Origin: Bradyrhizobium sp. LMTR 3
Lineage (GTDB): Bacteria > Pseudomonadota > Alphaproteobacteria > Rhizobiales > Xanthobacteraceae
Length of the DNA stretch: 64,000 bases
Assembly (NCBI RefSeq): GCF_001693485.1
Contig: NZ_MAXC01000043.1
Location: 496,001-560,000, forward strand
Reading direction: 5' to 3'
Below are positions 47,158 to 56,106 of this stretch, piece after piece. The notes under the pieces are model-generated. The model saw only the letters and a program-made list of their open reading frames with translations, had not been told where the DNA came from and did not search any database. The position numbers and the translations under genes were made by a program. Position 1 is the first letter of the stretch. Each line of letters starts with the position of its first letter.

Positions 47158-47252
47158 CCTCATGGTTCGAGACGGCGCTGGCGCGCCTCCTCACCATGAG
47201 GGGTCTCAGACCTCATCCTGAGGAGCGGCACCAGGCGCGTCTCGAAGGATGA
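47158..47252. repeat. Palindromic repeat (CCTCATGGTTCGAGACG type)
   Basis: TGGTTCGAGACG and GGCGCGCCTCCTCA on the left are mirrored by TGAGGAGCGGC and CGTCTCGAAGGATGA on the right. Lies between the nuclease-like and LssY-C genes. Confidence 0.7.
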
Positions 47253-47312
47253 AAGCCCCCGCGCTATCGAGTATCCTGACCACCACAACAGAAGCGGCGA
47301 GAACTCAGAAAC

Positions 47313-48125
47313 GTGGCCAAGGTTCGAAATCATTCGCGACTGAACCGCGTCTTGTTGCTCGCGCTCGTCATCCTCGGCGGTTACGTCCTGCTCGCCTATC
47401 TGGTGCTGCCGGGCTTCTGGACTCACTACGAGCATCAGCGCGGGCTGGCCGAGATGCCGATGGTGACGCGCACCGCGCAGGGCATTCCCGGCGATCCCAT
47501 GAATGTCGGGCTGATCGGAGACCAGCGCGACGTGGTCTGCGCGATGCATGCTGCGGGCTGGTATCCGGCCGACCGGATTACGCTGAGATCCTCGATCGAG
47601 ATCATCGGCAGCGTGCTGCTCGATCGCCCCTACAAGGAGGCGCCGGTGAGCAACCTCTATTACCTCGGTCGCCGCGAGGATCTCGCCTATGAAAAGCCGA
47701 TTGGGACCAGTGCCGACCGCCGCAACCATGTGCGCTATTGGAAAGTACTGGAGAGCGGCGAGGAGAAGCGCCCGGTCTGGCTCGGAGCTGCGACGGAGGA
47801 TCGCGGCGTCGGCGTGAGCCGATACACCGCCGCCGTCACGCACCACATCTCGCCCGATCTCGATGCCGAGCGCGCGCTGCTTGCGACTGACCTGGAAAAT
47901 GCCGGCATGGTGGACGCGAAATACCAGGTCACCGGCATCGGCCCGACGATCGCAGGGCGGAACGGCGGCGGCGACGCCTATTACACCGACGGCGAAATCT
48001 GGGTGCTGCGGCTGGTCGAGGCCTGCAAGAAGCGCGAGGGGCCTGCGGTGACGATCCCGAGCCCGCCGGCGACCGAGCTCAAGGATCAGATCTGGCGCGC
48101 GATCGCCAATGCGATGGGAAAATGA
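47313..48125 (+). CDS. LssY C-terminal domain membrane-anchored protein
   Basis: Protein of 270 residues with a single N-terminal TM helix (about 12-34; LLLALVILGGYVLLAYLVL). The rest matches the LssY-C domain: PMNVGLIGDQRDVVCAMHAAGWYPADR, then RRNHVRYWKVLESGEEKRPVW and LGAATEDRGVG. This domain often occurs fused to PAP2 phosphatases; here it is alone. Function is unknown, probably envelope-related. The start is GTG at 47313; the ribosome site is weak. It stands alone in its direction between repeats. Confidence 0.82.
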   Translation: MAKVRNHSRLNRVLLLALVILGGYVLLAYLVLPGFWTHYEHQRGLAEMPMVTRTAQGIPGDPMNVGLIGDQRDVVCAMHAAGWYPADRITLRSSIEIIGSVLLDRPYKEAPVSNLYYLGRREDLAYEKPIGTSADRRNHVRYWKVLESGEEKRPVWLGAATEDRGVGVSRYTAAVTHHISPDLDAERALLATDLENAGMVDAKYQVTGIGPTIAGRNGGGDAYYTDGEIWVLRLVEACKKREGPAVTIPSPPATELKDQIWRAIANAMGK

Positions 48126-48185
48126 CCTGCGATGACTGTGGGGAGCGGAGCAATGAGAGCAATTCCCTTCTCATCAAATTACAGA

Positions 48186-48252
48186 ATGGATTGCTTCGCG
48201 GAGCCTGTCATCGGGCGCACATTTTTGTGCGACCCGGTGGCTCGCAATGACG
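48186..48252. repeat. Short palindromic repeat (ATTGCTTCGCGG..CGCAATGACGG type)
   Basis: A partial copy of the CGTCATTGCGA family: ATGGATTGCTTCGCGGAGC on the left, GTGGCTCGCAATGACG on the right, an inner CGCACATTTTTGTGCG hairpin at 48218-48233. Lies 75 bp before the aminotransferase gene. Confidence 0.6.
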
Positions 48253-48327
48253 GTTGCGATCCAATATTATGCCGACCTTCGACCGATGCCGCTCCCCTGA
48301 CGTTCTACAATTAAGGAAAACCAAAAA

Positions 48328-49512
48328 ATGACCGTTCGCGCGGGCCGGGAATTTCTGGCCATCCCGGGACCTACCACCATGCCCGACGAAGTGCTGCAGG
48401 CGATGCATCGCCCGGCGCTCGACATCTATTCCGACCAGATGGTGCAGCTCACCGAAAGCCTGCTCGCCGATCTCTCAAAGCTGTTCGCTACCAAAGGCAA
48501 ATCCTACATCTACATCGCCAACGGCCATGGCGCGTGGGAAGCGACGCTGTCCAACGTATTGTCGCGTGGCGACAAGCTGCTCGTCCTGGAAAGCGGACGC
48601 TTTGCGATCGGCTGGGGCCAGGCGGCGGCTGCGATGGGCGCCGAGGTCGAGGTGCTCAGGGGCGACTGGCGCCGCGCGATCCGCGCGAGCGAGGTCGAGG
48701 CACGGCTGCGGCAAGACAAGGACCACACCATCAAGGCGATCGTCGCCGTGCAGGTCGATACGGCTTCCGGCGCCTATAACGACATCGAAGCGATCGGCAA
48801 GGCAATCAAGTCCACCGGCCATCCGGCGCTGTTCATGGTCGACACCGTGGCTTCGCTCGGCTGCATGCCGTTCGAGATGGACGAATGGGGTATCGACGTC
48901 GCGATGTCCGGCTCGCAGAAGGGCCTGATGACGCCGCCCGGCCTGGGCTTTGTCGCCGCCAACGACCGCGCCCGCGAGGTGCACAAAAAGGCCAACCTGC
49001 GCACGCCCTATTGGGACTGGACCGAGCGCGAGGGCAGCGAGCATTACCGCAAATATGCCGGCACTGCCCCGGTGCATCTATTGTTCGCGCTGCGCAAGGC
49101 AATCGACATGCTGCAGACGGAAGGGCTGGAAAACGCGTTTCAGCGCCATCGTTTGCTCGCCGAGGCGGTGCGCCGCGCGGTCGCGGTCTGGAGCGAGGGC
49201 CAGGTGATCGGCTTCAACATCGCGGAGGCCAATGAGCGCTCGAACACCGTGACGACGGTGACCATGAACGGCCACGATCCGGCCGCGCTGCAGCGCTACT
49301 GCAAGGAGAAATGCGGCGTGGTGCTCGGCACCGGGATCGGCGATTTGTCCGGCCAGGCTTTCCGCATCGCCCATATGGGCCATGTCAATGCGCCGATGAT
49401 CCTGGGCACGCTCGGCGTCGTCGAGGTCGGCCTCAACGCGCTCGGCATTCCACATGGCAAGGGCGGAACCGAAGCCGCGATCGAGTATCTCGGCGAGAAC
49501 GTCGGCGTGTAG
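48328..49512 (+). CDS. Class V PLP aminotransferase, serine-glyoxylate/alanine-glyoxylate type
   Basis: PLP enzyme of 394 residues. It starts with the family-typical FLAIPGPTTMPDEVLQAM; the PLP phosphate region is YIANGHGAWEATLSN, the PLP-binding Asp is in LFMVDTVASLGCMP, and the Schiff-base Lys198 is in DVAMSGSQKGLMTPPG. The substrate-binding Arg lies in QAFRIAHMGH. It transfers an amino group from serine or alanine to glyoxylate, or acts on a related amine such as a phosphonate. The ATG is at 48328. The three-gene importer downstream (207 bp away, same strand) may feed it. Confidence 0.92.
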   Translation: MTVRAGREFLAIPGPTTMPDEVLQAMHRPALDIYSDQMVQLTESLLADLSKLFATKGKSYIYIANGHGAWEATLSNVLSRGDKLLVLESGRFAIGWGQAAAAMGAEVEVLRGDWRRAIRASEVEARLRQDKDHTIKAIVAVQVDTASGAYNDIEAIGKAIKSTGHPALFMVDTVASLGCMPFEMDEWGIDVAMSGSQKGLMTPPGLGFVAANDRAREVHKKANLRTPYWDWTEREGSEHYRKYAGTAPVHLLFALRKAIDMLQTEGLENAFQRHRLLAEAVRRAVAVWSEGQVIGFNIAEANERSNTVTTVTMNGHDPAALQRYCKEKCGVVLGTGIGDLSGQAFRIAHMGHVNAPMILGTLGVVEVGLNALGIPHGKGGTEAAIEYLGENVGV

Positions 49513-49719
49513 AAGTTGTCATCCCTGCGTTCGCAGGACGCGTCACCGTATTTCACATGGTGAGAGAGGCGGCGTCCGCGCAGCCTCTTCAGCCGCATCT
49601 AAATGATGGGTATCGCTTCGCTCCACCCATCCTACTCTTTTCCAACCCGCATTAGCGCGTATACTGGCATACCAAGCCGGGCGCTGATCCGTGCAAGAAC
49701 ACGAGTGGGAGTGAGGCGA

Positions 49720-50781
49720 TTGGCGTCCGTTGATTTGCGCGGCCTGACCAAGCGATTCGGCTCGCTTGCGGTGGTCGATAACGTCTCCCTGAGAATCGAT
49801 CACGGACAACTGGTCTGCCTGCTGGGGCCGTCGGGCTGCGGCAAGACCACCACGCTGCGGCTGATCGCGGGCTTTCTGGAACCTTCCGACGGCGAGATCC
49901 ATGTCGGCGAGCGACTGGTGTCGTCGTGCGCGCGCACGCTGCCGCCCGAGCAGCGCAACATGTCGATGATCTTTCAGAGCTACGCGCTGTGGCCGCATAT
50001 GACGGTGACCGAAAACATCGTCTACGGCCTGCGCCTGCGCAAGCTCGACCGCGACACCATCGCGAAAAAACTGGCGGCGATCCTGGCCACGACCAAGCTG
50101 GAGGAGCTGGCGCAGCGCTATCCCGGCGAGCTCTCCGGCGGGCAGCAGCAACGCGTGGCGCTGGCGCGCGCGCTGATCGTCGAGCCCGAGACGCTGCTGC
50201 TCGACGAGCCGCTCTCCAATCTCGATGCGAATTTGCGCGAGGAGATGCGGTTCGAAATCCGCCGCCTGCACGACGAATATCGCTACACCACCGTCTACGT
50301 CACCCACGACCAGTCCGAGGCCATGACCACAGCCGACCTGATCGCGGTCATGAACGGCGGCCGGATCGACCAGCTCGGCACGCCCGAAGACATCTACGCA
50401 CGGCCGGAGTCCGGCTTCGTCGCCCGCTTCATCGGCGCCAGCAATGTCATCAAGGGTACCGCACGCGATGCCAACCACGTTGCCTTCGCGGGCGCGACAT
50501 TGAAGGTGGTCGGCGCACCGCTCACGGCAGGCCAGGACGCCGTTGTCGCGATCCGTCAGCACGATATCGGGCTTTCGACGCAGGCGCCCGCTTCAGCAGA
50601 GAATGCGGTCAAGGCGGTCGTCACGCGGCAAGTCTATCTCGGCGCGGTGCGAGACTACATGGTCGAGGTGGCCGACGGCAGCAGTTTGCGCGCCACCACG
50701 CCGACCGAAACCAGCGTGCAAAAGGGCAGCGAGGTCTGGCTGACGCTGCCGCCCGAGCGCTGCCGGGCGCTGAGCCGATAA
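49720..50781 (+). CDS. ABC transporter ATPase, Fe3+/phosphonate/putrescine type
   Basis: ATP-binding subunit of 353 residues. Walker A is LLGPSGCGKTTT, the Q-loop is MIFQSYALWPHMTV, the signature is LSGGQQQRVALARAL, Walker B is TLLLDEPLSNLD, and the switch His is in TVYVTHDQSEA. A C-terminal TOBE domain (about 275-350) is present. The TTG at 49720 (LASVDLRGLTKRFG) is chosen for its spacing of eight bases to GGGAG; GTG at 49711 would add three residues. It is first of a three-gene importer with a substrate-binding protein (18 bp later) and a fused permease. Confidence 0.92.
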   Translation: MASVDLRGLTKRFGSLAVVDNVSLRIDHGQLVCLLGPSGCGKTTTLRLIAGFLEPSDGEIHVGERLVSSCARTLPPEQRNMSMIFQSYALWPHMTVTENIVYGLRLRKLDRDTIAKKLAAILATTKLEELAQRYPGELSGGQQQRVALARALIVEPETLLLDEPLSNLDANLREEMRFEIRRLHDEYRYTTVYVTHDQSEAMTTADLIAVMNGGRIDQLGTPEDIYARPESGFVARFIGASNVIKGTARDANHVAFAGATLKVVGAPLTAGQDAVVAIRQHDIGLSTQAPASAENAVKAVVTRQVYLGAVRDYMVEVADGSSLRATTPTETSVQKGSEVWLTLPPERCRALSR

Positions 50782-50799
50782 GCAAAGCGGGAGGACGCG

Positions 50800-51867
50800 A
50801 TGAGGGGACGAAAGCTTTCAAGACGCGACATCCTGAAGGGCCCGGCTGCGCTCGCGGTTGGCAGCGTCTTCGCCTCTCCCGTCCGTGCCCAGGCGCCGGA
50901 GCCGGTCGCGATCACGCCTGCGCTGGTGGAGGCGGCGAAGAAGGAAGGCAAGCTGATCTTCTATTCCTCGATGGACCTGCCGGTCGGCGAAAAGCTCGGC
51001 AAGGCCTTCGAGGCAGCCTTTCCGGGCGTAACCATCCAGATCGAGCGCTCCGGTTCGGAGCGACTGTTTCAGCGTATCGACCAGGAATTTGCGAGCAACA
51101 TTCACGCCGCCGACATCGTCAACTCCTCCGACGCCTCGCACTTCATCAGTTGGAAGAAGAGCGGCTGGCTGATGCCGTTCGTGCCGGAGGACGTCGCAAA
51201 ACATTTTCCGGAAGGCTATCGCGATCCCGACGGCATGTTTGCGACCTCGCGGATGTGGCTGTCGTCGATCGCCTACAACACCAATCTCGTCAAGGCGGAA
51301 GACGCGCCGAAGAGTTTTGCCGACCTGCTCGACGCCAAATGGGCGGGCAAGATGGTCAAGGCCCACCCGGCCTATAGCGGCACCATCATGACCGCGACGT
51401 TTCAGCTCGTTCGCGAACTCGGCTGGGAGTACATGGAAAAACTGGCGAAGCAGCGCGTGATGCAGGTACAGTCGTCGACCGATCCGCCGAAGAAGCTGTC
51501 GCTCGGCGAACGCGCCGTGATGGCCGACGGCAACGAATACGGCATCGTGTTGTTGAAGGAAGCCGGCCAGCCGGTCGAGCCGGTGTACCCGACCGAAGGC
51601 ACGCCGACGATTTCGGGACCGACCGGCATCTTCAGGAGCGCGCAGCATCCCAATGCCGCAAAATTGTTTCAGGCATGGCTGCATACGCGCGAGACGCAAC
51701 AATTCTTTATCGATTTCAGCGCGCAATATTCGGTTCACGCGCAGGTGCAGTCGAAGCCTGGCCGGCGGAAGATTTCCGACATCAAGCTGATGAAGGAGGA
51801 TGCCGAGGGCGTCGAGAAGATGATGGAAGAAATCAAGACGCGCTATGCGCGGCTGTTCAGGGTTTGA
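50800..51867 (+). CDS. ABC transporter substrate-binding protein, Fe3+-type family 1
   Basis: Periplasmic binding protein of 355 residues. The N-terminus has a Tat-like signal (KLSRRDILKGPAALAVG...SPVRAQ), implying export in folded form. The body matches the iron/phosphonate binding family: KEGKLIFYSSMDLPVGEKLG, FASNIHAADIVNSSDASHF, SRMWLSSIAYNTNLV and GPTGIFRSAQHPNAAKLFQAWL. The Tyr pair used for Fe3+ by FbpA is not clearly present, so an organic anion may be the ligand. The ATG at 50800 follows GGGAGGACGCG. Confidence 0.9.
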   Translation: MRGRKLSRRDILKGPAALAVGSVFASPVRAQAPEPVAITPALVEAAKKEGKLIFYSSMDLPVGEKLGKAFEAAFPGVTIQIERSGSERLFQRIDQEFASNIHAADIVNSSDASHFISWKKSGWLMPFVPEDVAKHFPEGYRDPDGMFATSRMWLSSIAYNTNLVKAEDAPKSFADLLDAKWAGKMVKAHPAYSGTIMTATFQLVRELGWEYMEKLAKQRVMQVQSSTDPPKKLSLGERAVMADGNEYGIVLLKEAGQPVEPVYPTEGTPTISGPTGIFRSAQHPNAAKLFQAWLHTRETQQFFIDFSAQYSVHAQVQSKPGRRKISDIKLMKEDAEGVEKMMEEIKTRYARLFRV

Positions 51868-51892
51868 GGATGCTGTCGGCCACATCCACCGC

Positions 51893-51974
51893 CGTCATTC
51901 CGGGATGGTCCGAAGGACCAGACCCGGAATCTCGAGATTCCGGGCTCATCGCTTCGCGATGCCCCGGAATGACG
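51893..51974. repeat. Palindromic repeat (CGTCATTCCGGGATGGTCC type)
   Basis: CGTCATTCCGGGATGG is mirrored by a CCCCGGAATGACG end; inner dyads GGTCCGAAGGACC and GGAATCTCGAGATTCC. Same family as 58101-58176. It lies inside the importer operon between binding protein and permease and may adjust relative expression. Confidence 0.9.
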
Positions 51975-51988
51975 GAGAGAGTTTTCGC

Positions 51989-53701
51989 ATGACCACCATC
52001 ACCACCACCGACACCCCCAAACGCCGCATCGACCTCACCCGCCCCATCCTGTGGCTGTTCGCCGCCTTCATGATCGTGCTGATCGTGCTGCCGCTGTCGT
52101 GGCTGGCGGTCTTTGCATTCACCGACAAGGCGCGGCATCCGACGCTGCAGAATTTCGTCACGCTGTTCACCGACCCCGCTTTCCTCGATCCATTGCTGAC
52201 GACGGCGATCATCGCCACCACTTCCGCGGCGGCCTGCTGCCTTGTCGCCGCCCCGATCGGCTGGCTGGTGTCGCGCACGGACATGCCGGGGCGGCAGATC
52301 ATCCGCGCGCTGGTGACGGCTTCCTTCGTGACACCGCCGTTTCTCGGCGCGGTCGCCTGGGAACTGCTGGCGGCGCCGAACAGCGGCATGCTGAACCAGC
52401 TCTATCGCTACGTCACCGGCGCCGAAGATCCCTTGTTCGACATCTATTCGCTGACCGGGCTGATCTTCGTGATCTCCTGCTACACCTTTCCCTTTGTGTT
52501 CGTGCTGGTCGCCAATGCGCTCGACAACATGCCGGGCGAACTGGAGGATGCTTCGGCCATTCTCGGCGGCAGGGCCTGGACCACGGCGCGGCGCGTCACG
52601 ATTCCTTTGGCGCTGCCCGCGCTGGTCGCCGGCGCGCTGATAGCGTTCCTGCAGGCGATGACGCTGTTCGGGTCGCCGGCAATCCTGGCGTTGCCGGCCG
52701 GCTTCCATACCATGACGACGAAGATCTGGAGCCTGTTCCAGTATCCGCCGAAGCTGGAACTGGCTGCTGCCGCCGCCGTGCCGCTATTGCTGCTGACGAT
52801 CCTGCTGCTGCAGGGCCAGAAATTTCTGCTCGGCCGCCGCGGCTACTCCGTGCTCGGCGGCAAATATGGCCCGCCGCGGCCGATCGAAATGGGGCCATGG
52901 CGCTGGGCCGCGCTGGCATTCTGCCTCCTCGTGTTGCTCAATCCGGTGTTCCTGCCCTATTTCGCGCTGCTCAACGCAGCGTTCTCGCCGAACGCGACCA
53001 CGCTGGTGACGCCGTCGACGGCGACGCTGCATAACGTCGTCTTCGTGTTCACCGAGTTGTCGTCGACCCAGCTTGCGCTGAAGAACACGGTGGTCCTGGG
53101 CGCATCGACGGCGACGATCGGCACGATTCTCGCGCTCGTGGTTGCCTATGTCACGACCCGCCGCGTGATCGCGAGCCATCGCATGCTCGGCTTTCTCGCC
53201 ACCGCCCCGGTTGCCGTGCCCGGCATCGTGCTCGGTGTCGGATTGTTCTTGAGCTACACGCGGCCACCCTTCGTGCTCTATGGCACGCTGTGGATCCTGC
53301 TGCTGGCGTTTCTCACCATCAATCTCCCTTCGGCCTATCAGCAATTGCAGGCAGCGTTCGCGACCATTCACCCCGAGCTTGAAGACGCCAGCCGCATTCT
53401 CGGCGCGAGCCGGCTGCAATCGCTGCGCCAGATCACCGCGCCCCTGTTGCGCACCGGCGTGATCGCGACGTGGTGCTTCATCTTCATCGGCGTGATGCGG
53501 GAGTTATCCGCCGCGATCGTGCTGTTCACCTCGCAGACCAAGGTGCTGTCGGTTTTGATCTACGACCTCAACGAAAGCGGCGACCTCGCCGCGATCTCGG
53601 TGCTCGGCATCGCCATGCTGGTGATCACCTTTGCGGTGGTGCTTGCGGTGAACCGGATCCCGATGTTCGGCGGCGCCGGGGCGAAGTTGCGGAATAGTTA
53701 G
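51989..53701 (+). CDS. ABC transporter permease, two fused domains
   Basis: Inner-membrane protein of 570 residues with about twelve TM helices in two BPD_transp_1 halves. The coupling (EAA) loops are ELEDASAILGGRAWTTARRVTIPLALPAL in the first half and ELEDASRILGASRLQSLRQITAPLL in the second. The fused layout is that of FbpB/2-aminoethylphosphonate permeases, so no second permease gene is needed. The ATG at 51989 follows GGAGAGAGTTTTCGC. Third gene of the importer, separated from the binding-protein gene by an 80-bp palindromic repeat. Confidence 0.92.
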   Translation: MTTITTTDTPKRRIDLTRPILWLFAAFMIVLIVLPLSWLAVFAFTDKARHPTLQNFVTLFTDPAFLDPLLTTAIIATTSAAACCLVAAPIGWLVSRTDMPGRQIIRALVTASFVTPPFLGAVAWELLAAPNSGMLNQLYRYVTGAEDPLFDIYSLTGLIFVISCYTFPFVFVLVANALDNMPGELEDASAILGGRAWTTARRVTIPLALPALVAGALIAFLQAMTLFGSPAILALPAGFHTMTTKIWSLFQYPPKLELAAAAAVPLLLLTILLLQGQKFLLGRRGYSVLGGKYGPPRPIEMGPWRWAALAFCLLVLLNPVFLPYFALLNAAFSPNATTLVTPSTATLHNVVFVFTELSSTQLALKNTVVLGASTATIGTILALVVAYVTTRRVIASHRMLGFLATAPVAVPGIVLGVGLFLSYTRPPFVLYGTLWILLLAFLTINLPSAYQQLQAAFATIHPELEDASRILGASRLQSLRQITAPLLRTGVIATWCFIFIGVMRELSAAIVLFTSQTKVLSVLIYDLNESGDLAAISVLGIAMLVITFAVVLAVNRIPMFGGAGAKLRNS

Positions 53702-53706
53702 CAACC

Positions 53707-53797
53707 CGTAGGGTGGGCAACGGCGCTCTTGCGCCGTGCCCACCATCAAGCACCCCGCAAGGAAAGGTGGGCACGCTGTCGCTTTGCCCACCCTACG
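53707..53797. repeat. Palindromic repeat (CGTAGGGTGGGCAA type)
   Basis: CGTAGGGTGGGCAACGGCG and its counterpart TTTGCCCACCCTACG; inner GTGCCCACC/GGTGGGCAC arm. Second copy of 14351-14441. It lies between the permease and peptidase genes and could act as a terminator for the importer operon. Confidence 0.9.
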
Positions 53798-53868
53798 GAT
53801 CGGCGCATCTGGTAATCTATCCGTTCACCCCGATATAAGGCTCGTTCATCGAGCCATACGAGGATTGA

Positions 53869-55983
53869 GTGACACAGACCCTAGCCAACAAGCCCCTCTC
53901 GCCGCCGATCGCCCCGCGCCGGCCGCATACTTTCACCACGCACGGCGTCACCGTGCAGGACGACTATGCCTGGCTGAAGGACCCGCAATGGCAGGAAGTG
54001 CTGCGCGACCCCTCGATCCTCGACCCGGACATCCGCAAGTATCTGGAAGCTGAGAACGATTACACCGAGAGCCTGCTCGGCCACACCGCCGTCCTGCAGA
54101 AGAAGCTGGTCGCGGAAATGCGCGGACGGATCAAGGAAGACGATTCCAGCGTGCCGTCGCCGGACGGCCCGTTCGCCTATTTGCGAAAATTCCGCGAGGG
54201 CGGGCAGCATGAAATGTTCGGCCGCACGCCGCGCGATGGCGGCGACGTGCAGATCGTGCTCGACGGCGACGCACTGGCCACGAACCACGAATATTTCAAG
54301 TTCGGCGGCGCCCGGCACTCGCCCGATCACAAATTGCATGCGTGGAGCGCGGATACCAAGGGCTCGGAATATTTCTCGATCCGCGTGCGCGACTGGGCGA
54401 CTGGAACCGATCGCGACGATCTCGTCGAGGAGACGGATGGCGGCATCGTCTGGAGCAAGGATTGCCAAAGCTTCTTCTATGTCAAACTCGACGACAACCA
54501 TCGCCCGATGCAGGTCTGGCGCCACCGGCTCGGCACGAGGCAGCCGGACGACACGCTGGTCTATGAGGAGCAAGACTCCGGCTGGTTTACCCATCTGCAC
54601 GAGAGCTCTTCCGGCCGTTTCTGCGTGATCGCCGGCGGCGATCACGAGACCTCGGAACAGCGGCTGATCGATCTCGCCAATCCCGAAGCGCCGCCGCGGC
54701 TGGTGGCGGCACGCGAGGAAGGCGTGCAGTATTCGATCGCCGACCGCGGCGATGAATTGTTCATTCTCACCAATGCGGATGACGCGATCGACTTCAAGGT
54801 CGTCACCGCACCGCTCGCCTCGCCCGAGCGCGCCAACTGGCGCGATTTGATCCCGTATCGCGAGGGCGTTTACGTGCTCGACGTCGAGCTCTATGCCGAC
54901 CACATGGTGCGGCTGGAGCGCGCCAATGCGCTGCCCGCGATCATTATCCGCGATCTCGGTAACGGCGAGGAACACGCCATCGCCTTCGACGAGGCGGCGT
55001 ATTCGCTCGACACCATGGGCAGCTACGAATTCGAGACCACCAATCTGCGGTTTTCCTATTCGTCGATGACGACGCCGTCGGAAGTCTATGACTACGACAT
55101 GACCAAGCGAACGCGCGTCTTGCGCAAGCGGCAGGAGATTCCGTCCGGCCATGACCCGGCCGACTATGTCACCACGCGGATCATGGCGGCGTCGCATGAC
55201 GGCGCGTTAGTGCCGGTCTCGATCCTGCACCGCAAGGACCTCGTGCGCGATGGCAACGCGCCGCTGTTGCTCTACGGCTACGGCTCCTACGGCATGGCAA
55301 TGCCGGCGTCGTTCTCGACCAACCGGCTGTCGCTGGTCGATCGCGGCTTTGTCTATGCGATCGCGCATATCCGCGGCGGCGCGGACAAAGGCTGGGGCTG
55401 GTATCTCGACGGCAAGCGCGAGAAGAAGACCAATTCATTCGACGATTTCGCCGCCGCGGGCCGCGCCCTGATCGAAGCAAAATACACCAGCGCCAAGCGC
55501 CTCGTCGGCCATGGCGGCAGCGCCGGCGGCATGCTGATGGGCGCGGTTGCCAATCGCGCGGGCGAATTGTTCGCAGGCATCGTCGCCGAAGTGCCGTTCG
55601 TCGACGTCCTCAACACCATGCTCGACGACACGCTGCCGCTGACGCCGCCCGAATGGCCGGAATGGGGCAACCCGATCGAGAGCGAAAAGGATTTTCGCAC
55701 GATTCTGTCGTACTCGCCCTACGACAATATCGCGGCGAAGGAATATCCCGCCGTGCTCGCGATGGGCGGCCTGACCGATCCGCGCGTCACCTACTGGGAG
55801 CCGGCGAAATGGATCGCGCGGTTGCGCGCGACCATGACCGGTGGCGGTCCGGTGCTAATGCGCACCAACATGGGCGCCGGCCACGGCGGCGCATCGGGCC
55901 GCTTCAACCGGCTCGATGAAGTCGCGATCGCCTATGCGTTTGCGCTGTGGGCGGTCGGGTTGGCGGAGAAGGGTGAGGCGTGA
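53869..55983 (+). CDS. S9A family serine peptidase (oligopeptidase B-like)
   Basis: Cytoplasmic peptidase of 704 residues: an N-terminal beta-propeller (about 75-400) and a C-terminal alpha/beta hydrolase domain. The nucleophile is Ser551 in GHGGSAGGMLMGAVANR, the Asp is in GLTDPRVTYWEPAKW, and the His is in NMGAGHGGASGRF, the full S9 triad. LYGYGSYGMAMPASFS is the oxyanion region. It cleaves short peptides, in protease II after basic residues. The start is GTG at 53869 with GAGG upstream. Single gene. Confidence 0.94.
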   Translation: MTQTLANKPLSPPIAPRRPHTFTTHGVTVQDDYAWLKDPQWQEVLRDPSILDPDIRKYLEAENDYTESLLGHTAVLQKKLVAEMRGRIKEDDSSVPSPDGPFAYLRKFREGGQHEMFGRTPRDGGDVQIVLDGDALATNHEYFKFGGARHSPDHKLHAWSADTKGSEYFSIRVRDWATGTDRDDLVEETDGGIVWSKDCQSFFYVKLDDNHRPMQVWRHRLGTRQPDDTLVYEEQDSGWFTHLHESSSGRFCVIAGGDHETSEQRLIDLANPEAPPRLVAAREEGVQYSIADRGDELFILTNADDAIDFKVVTAPLASPERANWRDLIPYREGVYVLDVELYADHMVRLERANALPAIIIRDLGNGEEHAIAFDEAAYSLDTMGSYEFETTNLRFSYSSMTTPSEVYDYDMTKRTRVLRKRQEIPSGHDPADYVTTRIMAASHDGALVPVSILHRKDLVRDGNAPLLLYGYGSYGMAMPASFSTNRLSLVDRGFVYAIAHIRGGADKGWGWYLDGKREKKTNSFDDFAAAGRALIEAKYTSAKRLVGHGGSAGGMLMGAVANRAGELFAGIVAEVPFVDVLNTMLDDTLPLTPPEWPEWGNPIESEKDFRTILSYSPYDNIAAKEYPAVLAMGGLTDPRVTYWEPAKWIARLRATMTGGGPVLMRTNMGAGHGGASGRFNRLDEVAIAYAFALWAVGLAEKGEA

Positions 55984-55990
55984 GGCGCTC

Positions 55991-56103
55991 GTGTCCCGGA
56001 CGCGGTGCGGCGTGCAACGCAGCACCGCTGAGCCGGGACCCACCAACGCATGGGCCCCGGCTCTGCGGCGCATCGCTTTGCGCTGCGCCGCGTCCGGGGC
56101 ACG
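55991..56103. repeat. Palindromic repeat (GTCCCGGACGCGG..CCGCGTCCGGGGCAC)
   Basis: CGTGTCCCGGACGCGGTGCGGC at the left and GCTGCGCCGCGTCCGGGGCACG at the right, with an inner GAGCCGGGACCC/GGGCCCCGGCTC arm. It fills the space between the convergent peptidase and RraA genes. Confidence 0.85.
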
Positions 56104-56106
56104 CAG

